A DNA stretch of 64,000 nt, taken from contig JAFLKK010000009.1 in assembly GCA_019163375.1 (NCBI GenBank), forward strand, positions 248,001 to 312,000, in the 5' to 3' direction. Position 1 is the first letter of the stretch. Each line of letters starts with the position of its first letter. The stretch comes from Paludibacter sp. (lineage in GTDB: Bacteria; Bacteroidota; Bacteroidia; Bacteroidales; Paludibacteraceae). Positions 19,577 through 28,110 of this stretch are shown here, piece by piece. The notes under the pieces are model-generated. The model had not been told where the DNA came from and ran no database searches. It was given only the letters and a program-made list of their open reading frames with translations. The position numbers and the translations under genes are program-made.

Positions 19577-20200
19577 CTATCTGTTGATGACCTTGAGGTC
19601 TTTGTTTTCCAATATCTCAAAAGCTTCAATGCTAAATCCCTGAGGATTATTCTCGCTTCGTACGGAGTTAAGTAACTTACATCTTGTAATCAGACTTCGT
19701 TCCGTTACATTGCTTTCGCGAATAATCATTTGCCGGGCATAGGTTATGATCTTATAGGGATAGGTATCAAAATTGCAAATGATACTGTCCACCTGTATGG
19801 CCTGATTGATATTGCCCGAAACAATGCGGTTGTAGTAGCCTTTTTCCGATAAATCGGAGTAATAGTTGAAAGCACTCTTATCGGATAGGAACAGGGCTCT
19901 TTTGATATTACTCTCTATGGCATCCTTATCGGGCGAGAGGGTGAAGAAGAGCTCATGAAACCGTTTTACATGTTCTTTGGCTTCCACGGGTCTGTTCTGC
20001 GACAGATCCTGCGAGAGTGCGAGCATGAGCGATTTTCCACCGTCCAATACATAGATCCGTTGTCGCTGTGCTTCTGCAAAACTATAAGAACTCCATACGG
20101 AGTAGCTTGTAATGACAGCACACAATCCCAGAAAAATAATGCTGAAGAGCCTGATTTGCTTGAAACTAGACTCAATATTCTTTAATGATTTAAATTCCAT
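19577..20200 (-). CDS. traK: Conjugative transposon TraK (VirB8-like)
   Basis: 207 residues starting at the ATG at 20200 (MEFKSLKNIESSFKQIRLFS). One membrane segment follows at about residues 15-40, and the rest is an alpha/beta periplasmic domain, as in TraK of Bacteroidetes conjugative transposons, which are considered VirB8-like assembly factors. RQRIYVLDGGKSLMLALS and ALFLSDKSAFNYYSDLSEKG are family-like stretches. It lies 21 bp downstream of traJ and just upstream of traL. Confidence 0.88.
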   Translation of the reverse strand: MEFKSLKNIESSFKQIRLFSIIFLGLCAVITSYSVWSSYSFAEAQRQRIYVLDGGKSLMLALSQDLSQNRPVEAKEHVKRFHELFFTLSPDKDAIESNIKRALFLSDKSAFNYYSDLSEKGYYNRIVSGNINQAIQVDSIICNFDTYPYKIITYARQMIIRESNVTERSLITRCKLLNSVRSENNPQGFSIEAFEILENKDLKVINR

Positions 20201-20221
20201 ATCATTCAAATTATTTAATGA

Positions 20222-21232
20222 CTATTTTTCAAGTAAGCGACCGGCTATATTTCCGGCGGTAGCTCCCGCTACCCCACCAACAATTCCTCCGGCTTTGCTT
20301 GCTGTACTACTTACATTGCGTCCGTAATTTCCCATGCCTCCCGCTTGAATAATCCAACCGGCTACTGTGGGTATGGTGAAGTATCCGATAATGCCGATAA
20401 TCATAAAAATGATATAGACTCCGTTGGAGGCTTCTATTGAGTAGTTGGGATTATTCTGCAGCTCGGAAATATCATTTTGCAGCATAAGAACCTGTATTCT
20501 GGCTAGAATACTGCTGAATAAATCGGCAACGGGTAACCAGAGATAAACACTCACATAGCGGGTGATCCACTGTGTCATGGTAGACTGAAATCCATCCCAC
20601 ACGCTAATAGCGAAAGAAATGGGACCAAGAATAGCCAATACGATAAGGAAAAAGGTTCGTATGGTATCTATCACCAGAGCAGCGGCTTGAAAGAGCAATT
20701 CCAGCAGTTCCCGAAAGAAATCCCGAAAGGACTTTTTCATATTGTACATTCCTCTTTCTACATACATACCCGTCATGGTGGCTATATCTCCCGGATTCCA
20801 ACCTAACTCATCCAACTGTTTATCAAATTCTGTGTTGCTCACTAGATAGGCAGTCTCCGGATTTCGCAGCATGGCTGTATATTCCAGTTTGTCTTTTTGC
20901 TGCCGATACTTATTCATATCGAAAGTCTGTGACTGGAGCATTTGGTTCGTTCCCCTAACCACTGGGCTTAGTATGCCGTTTATAGTACCCAATACTATGT
21001 TTGGGAAAAATAGAATACAGAAGCCAATGGCAAAGGGGCGGAGTAGGGGATAGACATCGATCGGTTCGGCGCGTGCTAAGGATTGCCATACTCTGGAAGC
21101 TACATAAAACAAAGCTCCCAATCCCGCTATTCCTTTTGCTACTCCCGCCATATTGGAGCAAAGTGGCATCATCTCCACATACAGACTGCGTAAAATCTGA
21201 TGGAGGTTATCAAATTCGCTGGCTTGTAACAT
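20222..21232 (-). CDS. traJ: Conjugative transposon TraJ (VirB6-like inner-membrane protein)
   Basis: 336 residues with several membrane segments, including one near residues 80-100 (AIGFCILFFPNIVLGTINGI), 185-210 and 285-310. The C-terminus is Gly/Ala-rich (GGIVGGVAGATAGNIAGRLL). This matches TraJ of CTnDOT-type elements, the polytopic VirB6-like part of the inner-membrane complex. It begins 3 bp after the end of traI and precedes traK. Length is normal. Confidence 0.9.
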   Translation of the reverse strand: MLQASEFDNLHQILRSLYVEMMPLCSNMAGVAKGIAGLGALFYVASRVWQSLARAEPIDVYPLLRPFAIGFCILFFPNIVLGTINGILSPVVRGTNQMLQSQTFDMNKYRQQKDKLEYTAMLRNPETAYLVSNTEFDKQLDELGWNPGDIATMTGMYVERGMYNMKKSFRDFFRELLELLFQAAALVIDTIRTFFLIVLAILGPISFAISVWDGFQSTMTQWITRYVSVYLWLPVADLFSSILARIQVLMLQNDISELQNNPNYSIEASNGVYIIFMIIGIIGYFTIPTVAGWIIQAGGMGNYGRNVSSTASKAGGIVGGVAGATAGNIAGRLLEK

Positions 21233-21235
21233 AAC

Positions 21236-21865
21236 TTACCAGTATTTATCGTTAGCGTTACCGTACAAGGCCATCACTCTGTCAAGATCGCCGGTTCGTT
21301 TGGAACGGAGATAGCTCACCGCGATATTCTTGTTGGTGTAGTAGCTGACCAGGTTGCGGTATCGCTTTATGGAGTTGTACGTGCGGTCAATAATATCCAT
21401 TCGCTCTTTATCTGTCATCGAAAGTCCGTTGACACTGACTGCATTTTTTAACTCTACCAAAAGGTCACTGCTCTGTTCTAAAAGTTTGGCATAGCCAAAA
21501 GCAATGGCGCCCAATTCCTCCACGCTGTAGTTTTTATCCTGAAGCATGCGTTGAAAACTATGAATATAGATGTCTGAAATTTCACCAACAAGAAGGATGG
21601 TTTGTTGCACTTTCTTGGCATCTTTGACTAAATTACTGACTGATTTCAAGGCGTCATAATACTTCTTTCCCTGCTCGTAGAGCTTCACAGTTTCCTTGAA
21701 ATTCTTAATCATATTCGAAGCAGTGGAAGAGGCTTCGATAACTTGCTTGGTCGTATTCACAATACTTTGAGCCAGATTGGTAGGATCAAAGGTGACAAAT
21801 TGAGCCCTAGTGCTCAAAGTGGCGGTCATCAAAAGAAGGATGACTAAATAGATTTTTGTTTTCAT
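21236..21865 (-). CDS. traI: Conjugative transposon TraI-like protein (DUF4141)
   Basis: 209 residues from the ATG at 21865, which places a signal peptide at the start (KTKIYLVILLLMTATLSTRAQ); a longer version beginning inside traG would bury it. The mature part is mostly helical (SIVNTTKQVIEASSTASNMI, TVKLYEQGKKYYDALKSV), as in TraI/DUF4141 proteins, periplasmic and thought to be VirB5-like. It lies between traG (20 bp) and traJ (3 bp). Not a relaxase despite the name shared with plasmid F TraI. Confidence 0.87.
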   Translation of the reverse strand: MKTKIYLVILLLMTATLSTRAQFVTFDPTNLAQSIVNTTKQVIEASSTASNMIKNFKETVKLYEQGKKYYDALKSVSNLVKDAKKVQQTILLVGEISDIYIHSFQRMLQDKNYSVEELGAIAFGYAKLLEQSSDLLVELKNAVSVNGLSMTDKERMDIIDRTYNSIKRYRNLVSYYTNKNIAVSYLRSKRTGDLDRVMALYGNANDKYW

Positions 21866-21884
21866 TTTGAGTAGTTTTTTTAAA

Positions 21885-24383
21885 TTATTTTTTTGATTGT
21901 TTGGTTTCTGCAAGCTGTTTAATGGCTAGTTCTATATTGCCATCCAGCTTTTCCATAAGGTTGAAGAGCTCCAGTTTTTCGGACTCCTCTGTAGTGTAAG
22001 TCAGATACTCTTCCATTGATACTTCAGTGGCATACACAGCCGATTGTGTGCCACCCAGCCCAATCCAGACTTCTTTGTACAATCGATTTGGATTATTGGC
22101 CAGATTAATAGACAAGACCTGTGCTTTCTCCTTTTCCGTTAGCCCTAGCAGCGCCTGAATAGCATCAAACTTATTCATGTACTTGCGCTGATCCAACAGG
22201 ATTTTACAGTCGGAGTTATTGATAATGGATTCTTTGACGATGGGTGAAGCAATGATATCTTCTACTTCTTGTGTGACCACTATCGCCTCTCCGAAGAATT
22301 TACGAACCGTTTTAAACAGGTACTTGATATATTCGGCCATGCCTTCTTTGGCAATTGCTTTCCAGGCTTCTTCGATAAGGATTAATTTTCGTACTCCCTT
22401 TAGCCGTCGCATCTTATTGATGAAAACTTCCATAATAATGATGGTGACGATGGGGAATAAGATAGGATGATCTTTGATGTTGTCAAGCTCGAAAACAATA
22501 AAGCGTTTGGAGAGTAAATCAATCTGTTTATCGGAATTGAGAAGATAATCGTATTCTCCGCCTCTGTAATATGGTTCAAGAACATTCAGGAAGTTGGCAA
22601 TATCAAAATCCTTTTCTCTTACACTTTTGGCTATTAGTATTTCCCGATAATCGGTTTTTACAAACTCATAGAAGGTATCAAAACTCGGTATCAGTTCGTT
22701 GTTCTTGATTTTTTCTATATAGAGACTCACAGCGTTTGAAAGGGCTACTTCCTCGGATCGTGTTGGAGGTTCATTATCCCTCTTCCACAGCGTCAAAATC
22801 AGGGTTTTTATACTTTCCCGTTTCTCGATATCGTAGATACCATCTTCAGTAAAGAAAGGATTAAAGGCAATCGGATTCTGTTCGGTATAAGTAAAATAGA
22901 CCCCATCTTTTCCCTGCGTTTTTCGTTGAATCATTTCGCAAAGTCCGAGGTAACTATTTCCTGTATCCACTAAAAGCACATGTGAACCTTGTTCGTAGTA
23001 CTGCCGCACCATGTGATTTGTGAAAAACGATTTGCCACTGCCCGAAGGTCCAAGGATAAACTTGTTACGGTTGGTGATAATGCCTTTTTTCATCGGTAGG
23101 TCGGAAATATCCACATGCAAGGGTTTACCGGTGAGTCTGTCGACCATCTTTATCCCGAAGGGAGAAATTGAGCTTTTATAATTTGTTTCTTGGGTAAAGA
23201 AACACAAGCCTTGCTCAATGAAGGTGTAAAAGCTTTCCTCAGCCGGAAAATCAGCTTGATTTCCCGGGATAGCCGCCCAATAGAGGGTAGGGGTATCCAC
23301 TGTATTGTGCCGGGGTTTACATTCCATTAAAGCCAGCTGGCTTCCCACATCGTTTTTGATATGCTTGAGTTCATCCCTGTCATCACTCCAAGCCATCACG
23401 TTACAATGACAACGGATAGAGGTCAGTCCAAAGCTATGGGCTTCGTTCAGGTATTGATCGATCCACTCCTTGTTGATTTGGTTTCCACGACTGTATTTCG
23501 AGAGTGACTGCATGTTACGCGCCATCTTCTCAAACTTACGAAGGTTCTCAGCACTGTCATCTATAAACAGGTATTGATTATAGATGTGGTTGCAGGAGAG
23601 CATCAACCCAACGGGCGAAGCAAATGATAGGCGGCAATCGGAACGGTCGGTGGACAGTTTCTCATAACGCGAATCCGTTCCTACGCGTGTGGGTAGATCT
23701 TCTACATCCGATAAGGTATGCAGGCATAAGATATTATCACCTATACGCATTTCTTCTGCTTTGAGAGTGATATCCTTTAGCGTGGTGGTATTTTCCTGCG
23801 ATAAGGCGAAATACTTTTCTACTATACCTGCTTGCTCATCAGTTCCAATAATTTCATCCGTGCTCAGTCGGGTGAGGGTGATGAACTCGTTGTCGTTCAC
23901 GATCCGTTCAAACTGTCCAACCGCTTCCAGAAACTTCAAGATAATCTCATTATCCCGAAATTCTTTGGGGATAATGGAACCACGACACAGAGTAGAAAAG
24001 TTACTTTGCATTCGTGCCCGTTCTTTGGTGGTCTTGGTCAGGAAGAGATAGCAGCTGTGGTTCAAAAAAGGTCGTTCGTTGAAATGCCGCTCAAAGCTTC
24101 GGGAAAGAAAGCTAATATCCTCCTTATTGATATTTGGTTGATATTCTTCACGGATATACCAGTCTTGCTTATGCACTACAGAATAATCGGGAAGGACCTT
24201 TATGGCCTTTGTCCAAGCTGAATGAATCGCTTCGTACTCTAACGAGGTGACGGTAAACAGTTCGGGAAGTTCAACTTTGAAGGCGACAGTAATGTCGGCA
24301 TCTTTGGAAATGATACAATTCATTTCTACACCCCAGAGCGGAAACTTACTTTCAAGTGTTGTTGCTTTTAATACATTTTTCAT
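21885..24383 (-). CDS. traG: Conjugative transposon TraG ATPase (VirB4-like)
   Basis: 832 residues. The Walker A motif is LGPSGSGKSFFTNHM near residue 446 and the Walker B region KLILIEEAWKAIAKEG near 666, followed by the sensor-like VVTQEVEDI. The N-terminal half is the CagE/TrbE-type VirB4 domain (FPLWGVEMNCIISKDADITV, RFNERPFLNHSCYLFLTK). VirB4-type ATPases power assembly and transfer in the mating channel at the cytoplasmic face of the inner membrane. Naming warning: in these elements the coupling protein is MobC, not this gene. The gene starts 9 bp after traF. Full length, no broken motif. Confidence 0.94.
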   Translation of the reverse strand: MKNVLKATTLESKFPLWGVEMNCIISKDADITVAFKVELPELFTVTSLEYEAIHSAWTKAIKVLPDYSVVHKQDWYIREEYQPNINKEDISFLSRSFERHFNERPFLNHSCYLFLTKTTKERARMQSNFSTLCRGSIIPKEFRDNEIILKFLEAVGQFERIVNDNEFITLTRLSTDEIIGTDEQAGIVEKYFALSQENTTTLKDITLKAEEMRIGDNILCLHTLSDVEDLPTRVGTDSRYEKLSTDRSDCRLSFASPVGLMLSCNHIYNQYLFIDDSAENLRKFEKMARNMQSLSKYSRGNQINKEWIDQYLNEAHSFGLTSIRCHCNVMAWSDDRDELKHIKNDVGSQLALMECKPRHNTVDTPTLYWAAIPGNQADFPAEESFYTFIEQGLCFFTQETNYKSSISPFGIKMVDRLTGKPLHVDISDLPMKKGIITNRNKFILGPSGSGKSFFTNHMVRQYYEQGSHVLLVDTGNSYLGLCEMIQRKTQGKDGVYFTYTEQNPIAFNPFFTEDGIYDIEKRESIKTLILTLWKRDNEPPTRSEEVALSNAVSLYIEKIKNNELIPSFDTFYEFVKTDYREILIAKSVREKDFDIANFLNVLEPYYRGGEYDYLLNSDKQIDLLSKRFIVFELDNIKDHPILFPIVTIIIMEVFINKMRRLKGVRKLILIEEAWKAIAKEGMAEYIKYLFKTVRKFFGEAIVVTQEVEDIIASPIVKESIINNSDCKILLDQRKYMNKFDAIQALLGLTEKEKAQVLSINLANNPNRLYKEVWIGLGGTQSAVYATEVSMEEYLTYTTEESEKLELFNLMEKLDGNIELAIKQLAETKQSKK

Positions 24384-24392
24384 AGCTATGGT

Positions 24393-24710
24393 TTATGAGT
24401 GTTGATTGAACAAGCGTTGAATCCGTTTACGATTGAGAAGGTAGATTGGATGATTTCGATTGGCACCTAATTTCATAAGTCCGTGTTCGCCATATTTTTC
24501 ATTCATGGCAAAGGTTTGCCATACGAGCAATGACGCTGCAATGACTCCCAAAGAAATGCAAAACCATTGACTAACATCCACCATAAACAGAATAACAAAG
24601 AGGATGAAAATGCTTAGCAACCCACCGGCAAAGATGAAAAGGTACTGACTTTTCAGTCCTTTGAACTCTACCGGTTTACCAATTCCTTTGTTAATTGGAT
24701 AGTCTGCCAT
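24393..24710 (-). CDS. traF: Conjugative transposon TraF-like protein (DUF4133, VirB3-like)
   Basis: 105 residues from the ATG at 24710, giving MADYPINKGIGKPVEFKGLK, the usual start of this family; the longer upstream frame lies over traE. Two adjacent membrane segments follow (YLFIFAGGLLSIFILFVILF and FCISLGVIAASLLVWQTF), then a basic tail. Small two-helix proteins of this type are DUF4133/TraF and probably VirB3 analogues. The start is 4 bp after the traE stop and the gene ends 9 bp before traG. Confidence 0.88.
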   Translation of the reverse strand: MADYPINKGIGKPVEFKGLKSQYLFIFAGGLLSIFILFVILFMVDVSQWFCISLGVIAASLLVWQTFAMNEKYGEHGLMKLGANRNHPIYLLNRKRIQRLFNQHS

Positions 24711-24714
24711 AACA

Positions 24715-25017
24715 CTACAAAAAGAAGGAACGTAGAATGGTAGCGGCAACAATAAGGAAGATGCAGGCTCCGAACCACGAAGCTGCCGTTTTACTTGTAT
24801 CGGGATCCCCCGATGAGAATTTTCCATACACTTTTACACCACCAATCAGACCCACAACGGCTCCAATGGCATATATCAATTTAGTGGCAGGATCGAAGTA
24901 GGAGGTTACCATAGAGGTGGCTTCACTGATACCTGCCATGCCGTTCCCTTGTGCGAGAACAATGGCGTTTGCCGCCAATAAACCGGCGGCCAGGAGATAA
25001 TACTTTCTTTTCAACAT
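24715..25017 (-). CDS. traE: Conjugative transposon TraE-like protein (DUF4134, VirB2-like)
   Basis: 100 residues from the ATG at 25017; the frame is open upstream but those residues lack family resemblance. A signal peptide (LKRKYYLLAAGLLAANAIVLAQ) precedes GNGMAGISEATSMVTSYFDP and two hydrophobic stretches (LIYAIGAVVGLIGGVKVYGK, WFGACIFLIVAATILRSFF). This is the pilin-like layout of DUF4134/TraE. It is 4 bp before traF and 134 bp after the TraD-like gene. Confidence 0.88.
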   Translation of the reverse strand: MLKRKYYLLAAGLLAANAIVLAQGNGMAGISEATSMVTSYFDPATKLIYAIGAVVGLIGGVKVYGKFSSGDPDTSKTAASWFGACIFLIVAATILRSFFL

Positions 25018-25151
25018 AAAATCATTTTTTAAGTGTCCCGGAAACTTGACGAACCAAGACGGTGAATAACTGGAATAAAACCGGACTGTGTGCAAAAGCA
25101 CGTCCGCTAGCCATAATCAATCTTTTTCATTTTGTTGCGGGTGTTTTATTG

Positions 25152-25841
25152 TTATAAAAAATCAGTTATCTCAAACTGTTGAAAGTCACTACCGGGAGTG
25201 TCTGCTTGAAATAGGTTTTCTTCAAAAGCATCTAGTTTGTATTTGTCAAGCATGGCTACTACTCGCTGTTTTCCACCTTCAATCTGTGAGATGACTTGTT
25301 CAAATAATTCGGTTTGATCTATTTGGAGTAAGGTATTTACTGCTTTTTGCTCGACAGCTTCCAGTGGTTTGGATTGTTGAATGGCTTGTACCATTTGTAT
25401 CATGTCGTCAAACTGAATTCCGGCTGACGACTGAGGCTTTTCGTCGCCCCAAAAACAAATCAATTCTTCTTCCTCCAGCAATTCTTCTTCACTGAATTCT
25501 AATTCTACGTCCAACTCCATGGGTTCGGGTGAATCAGAAAATGCGGTATCCAGTTCACTGTTTTCAACCACTGGCGACCTGTTTTTTTCGTTCGACGGAG
25601 CAAATATAACGGCTTTTTCAATCAGTTTTTTAAACTGTCTTTGCGTGTCATTATTTGGCTCAAATTGACCTATTTGCGTTTTTGTTTTACCCATGATTTC
25701 ATCTTCATTCCACACTACTGGATTTTTTTTTAATGGGGGCTCTTTTTTCAAAAAGAAGAACTTTTTAATTCGTTTGCGTTGCAGATAGAGTGCTGTCCAA
25801 ATCAAGTAGACCAGCACGGATAGTAGTAGAGGGCGTATCAT
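25152..25841 (-). CDS. Conjugative transposon TraD/TraC-region protein
   Basis: 229 residues. A membrane segment at the N-terminus (IRPLLLSVLVYLIWTALYLQ) is followed by a basic patch (RKRIKKFFFLKK) and a long acidic, Glu-rich region (VELEFSEEELLEEEEL, near residue 140). The position, between traB and traE, corresponds to traC/traD in CTnDOT, and the layout resembles proteins annotated TraD there; I cannot say which by eye, so no symbol is given. Its start overlaps the traB stop (TAATG), so the two are probably translationally coupled. Function unknown. Confidence 0.65.
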   Translation of the reverse strand: MIRPLLLSVLVYLIWTALYLQRKRIKKFFFLKKEPPLKKNPVVWNEDEIMGKTKTQIGQFEPNNDTQRQFKKLIEKAVIFAPSNEKNRSPVVENSELDTAFSDSPEPMELDVELEFSEEELLEEEELICFWGDEKPQSSAGIQFDDMIQMVQAIQQSKPLEAVEQKAVNTLLQIDQTELFEQVISQIEGGKQRVVAMLDKYKLDAFEENLFQADTPGSDFQQFEITDFL

Positions 25842-26260
25842 TACGGAATTGGTTTTTTTACTGTTGCTTCATTATACAAATTGTTGATTTCGACTTTGTT
25901 ACTTTCAAGATGGTGTCGGATGATGTTTTCGGCATAACTTCCAATGTTAGCATTGCGTCCACCGATGGTATTGACCAGGTTCGTAAGAGTTTGGTGAGTT
26001 TCCCGCGTAACATAGAGTGGCTGCCTGTCCATGAGGTCTACTTTCTCAAAATAAATCAGATAATCACTATGTTCTGTTCGCTCTCTTTTCCGTTTTACAG
26101 TTTCCTTCGGTTTGGTATTTTCAGCAGTTGTCTTTTCTTCACTGACGAGGACTGTATGGGTTATTTCCTTTAGGTTTTCCCGGTTCATTGGAAACCCCTG
26201 GGAAATAACTTCTTTCATGAATTCCTCATCTATTTTTGGGATACTTGTTTGCTTTGCCAT
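25841..26260 (-). CDS. traB: Conjugative transposon TraB-like protein (DUF3408)
   Basis: 139 residues. The C-terminal half (QPLYVTRETHQTLTNLVNTI, then NIGSYAENIIRHHLESN) is a ribbon-helix-helix-like DUF3408 domain; the first half is basic and polar. DUF3408 proteins partner a ParA-like protein at the start of tra operons in Bacteroides elements. The start overlaps the traA end by 31 bp and the stop overlaps the next start, so the first genes form a tightly coupled unit. A DNA-binding role is plausible but not shown. Confidence 0.8.
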   Translation of the reverse strand: MAKQTSIPKIDEEFMKEVISQGFPMNRENLKEITHTVLVSEEKTTAENTKPKETVKRKRERTEHSDYLIYFEKVDLMDRQPLYVTRETHQTLTNLVNTIGGRNANIGSYAENIIRHHLESNKVEINNLYNEATVKKPIP

Positions 26261-27027
26261 AAACCTTGGGGTTGGATAATGTTTGCGATTTCAATTAAGA
26301 GTTCTTCCAGATGAGTGCCTTTAACGAGTCGCTTGTCAGCAGGAAATAAGGTGGATCGAAACACCGGTTTCCGTTCATTGGATAGCTCTTTGTTGAAGCG
26401 TTTTGTGTCCGGAATAAAGGTGCGAAGCATGGGCAATCCGAACTCCTTGATGGTTTGTTCATAGATCCCATAGAGATCGGTCTTTTCCCTGCCATCCACC
26501 TGATTCCAAAAGAGATGCAACCCTTTCAATTTCAAGGATGCGTTATTGACTAATAATTCATTGATGCTCAGCGAAAAGCTCAGTGTGCTTTCCATAACGA
26601 GCCGATCGGCTATAATGGGAGTGAAGATGTGATCCATATTCGCAAGGGATTGCAATACACCGGCACTATGCACTGTACCCGGCAAATCGAAAAAGAGAAT
26701 GTCAAACTCCTGATCTGTAGAAGCCATAAAACTATTGGCAGACTTTAAGGCTTCGTCAGGGTTGCAACTGATAATAGGATAGGCCTTTTTCCCCAGTGAT
26801 TTGAACTGGTTATAAGCCATTAATTTGTAGTAGTCATCCTTTTCTACTTGCTGAGTATCCCGCTTTCGCATGGCATTTATGCTATGCTGTGGATAATCGC
26901 AATCCATCACTGCTACATTATAACCCTTGAGATAATGTAAATAACTTGCCGCTAAAACGGTAAAGGTCGTTTTGCCAACTCCTCCCTTTTGGGTGGAAAA
27001 AGCAACAAACAATGGTTCTTTCTTCAT
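26230..27027 (-). CDS. traA: Conjugative transposon TraA, ParA-family ATPase
   Basis: 265 residues from MKKEPLFVAFSTQKGGVGKT at 27027; in-frame starts at 27033 and 27036 add two or three residues. The deviant Walker A motif KGGVGKTT near residue 13 and DCDYPQHS near 44 identify a ParA/MinD-type ATPase, with FFDLPGT as Walker B. It heads the leftward tra operon. In these elements ParA/TraA is thought to help position or start transfer rather than segregate plasmids. The 600 bp upstream is shared with the rightward mob genes. Confidence 0.88.
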   Translation of the reverse strand: MKKEPLFVAFSTQKGGVGKTTFTVLAASYLHYLKGYNVAVMDCDYPQHSINAMRKRDTQQVEKDDYYKLMAYNQFKSLGKKAYPIISCNPDEALKSANSFMASTDQEFDILFFDLPGTVHSAGVLQSLANMDHIFTPIIADRLVMESTLSFSLSINELLVNNASLKLKGLHLFWNQVDGREKTDLYGIYEQTIKEFGLPMLRTFIPDTKRFNKELSNERKPVFRSTLFPADKRLVKGTHLEELLIEIANIIQPQGLWQSKQVSQK

Positions 27028-27480
27028 GTTCATCAATTTTTATGTTTATAAATAGGGATTACAATATTGCTGGAGGGCTTACTTTCAGTCAACAGAACCT
27101 GCTTACTTGTTTTGCTGCAATTCTGCAATCTTGTTTTCAATATTTCAGTATTTCAATATTTCAAGCAATCATGTTTTCTATAATTCTATCATACATGATA
27201 TCCTCTTTTCAAGTATTCATTTTTGAAAGTATTCTTTCCAACATTCCGGTTTTATGCCTTCCATAAAATCTCTACAGCAATATTTCAAGCAAATAAAATC
27301 AGAATATTAATCCCTTTTACAAACCGTCTCTGTTTGGCACTTCATGGCCTTGATTGTCGTATAACCATCTATAGTTCAGATAAAATACGAAAACTAATTT
27401 TGCAAGGTCATTTTAAGAGCAAACTTTCGGATGACCACCAAGGCAGTCAATATGGCTAAATACATTTGCAAGAAGCAAAT
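27028..27480. promoter_or_regulatory. Divergent tra/mob control region with 8-bp iterons
   Basis: About 450 bp between traA and the candidate oriT with no supportable gene. Four tandem 8-bp units, TTTCAATA, TTTCAGTA, TTTCAATA and TTTCAAGC, occupy 27135-27166. CAATATTTCAAGCAA at 27154-27168 recurs exactly at 27278-27292. In CTnDOT the tra promoter is controlled by excision proteins binding upstream; these repeats are candidates for an equivalent site. No promoter boxes are assigned. Confidence 0.45.
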
Positions 27481-27573
27481 GGCAAGTTGTATCTTGAGCG
27501 GCTCGAAATTCTTTCAGCCGCTCAAAATGACTTGCCCTTTCAGGGGAAAAAGCACCTCCAAAGTCGGTGCTTT
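27481..27573 (+). other. oriT: Candidate origin of transfer (oriT): nested inverted repeats
   Basis: An outer arm GGCAAGT (27481-27487) pairs with ACTTGCC (27530-27536). Inside it TTGAGCGGCT (27494-27503) pairs perfectly with AGCCGCTCAA (27516-27525). A second hairpin, AAAGCACC (27549-27556) with GGTGCTTT (27566-27573), follows, with CCC-TTTCA-GGG between them. It is 50 bp upstream of mobA, where oriT lies in related elements. A nick site cannot be assigned from the sequence. Confidence 0.55.
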
Positions 27574-27623
27574 AATAGAATGATTAATGGAGCATGTCGC
27601 TCAACAAATAGATAAAATACAGT

Positions 27624-28091
27624 ATGAAAAGAGGAGATAATGATGCCGCTCAAAGAGCTAAACCGGGTAGATATAAGAAGAGTAATCCTGCCAAATTCAG
27701 GTGCTATATTCGGTTTAATGAGATAGAATACGCAGCCTTTTTGGCTCGTTTTGATGAGTCTGGAATGAAGGTAAAAGCACATTTTATTATAGCTTGTATT
27801 TTCAGAAAACCTATTCGGGTGATTAAATTGGATAAAGCAGCAATGGATTATTACATGCGATTGACCACTTTTTATTCGCAGTTTCGTGCTATTGGTGGCA
27901 ACTACAATCAGGTGGTAAAAGCAATACATAGCACATTCTCAGAAAAAAAAGCCCTGGCTTATCTGGCAAAACTGGAAAAAATAACCTTTGAATTGGTGAT
28001 TTTGAATCAACAAATTATGGATTTGACACAGGAATTTGAAGCTAAGTTATATGGTTCTGAACTTGCAGAATCGACAACCGATGATAAATAA
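27624..28091 (+). CDS. mobA: Mobilisation protein MobA-like relaxosome accessory factor
   Basis: 155 residues, basic. The N-terminal part (RYKKSNPAKFRCYIRFNEIEYAAFLARF) resembles a ribbon-helix-helix, MobC-type relaxosome protein; the C-terminal half is helical (LEKITFELVILNQQIMDL). In CTnDOT-like elements this small protein, called MobA, binds oriT and helps the relaxase MobB. It starts just downstream of the hairpins proposed as oriT and ends 19 bp before mobB. Note that MobA in IncQ plasmids is an unrelated relaxase. Confidence 0.8.
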   Translation: MKRGDNDAAQRAKPGRYKKSNPAKFRCYIRFNEIEYAAFLARFDESGMKVKAHFIIACIFRKPIRVIKLDKAAMDYYMRLTTFYSQFRAIGGNYNQVVKAIHSTFSEKKALAYLAKLEKITFELVILNQQIMDLTQEFEAKLYGSELAESTTDDK

Positions 28092-28110
28092 TATAGTCAG
28101 TTAATGTGTT

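Noticed and set aside
27012-27459. Two overlapping frames (84 and 78 codons) in the divergent tra/mob region
   Set aside because: They translate the AT-rich iteron region, start inside traA or each other, and have no family resemblance.
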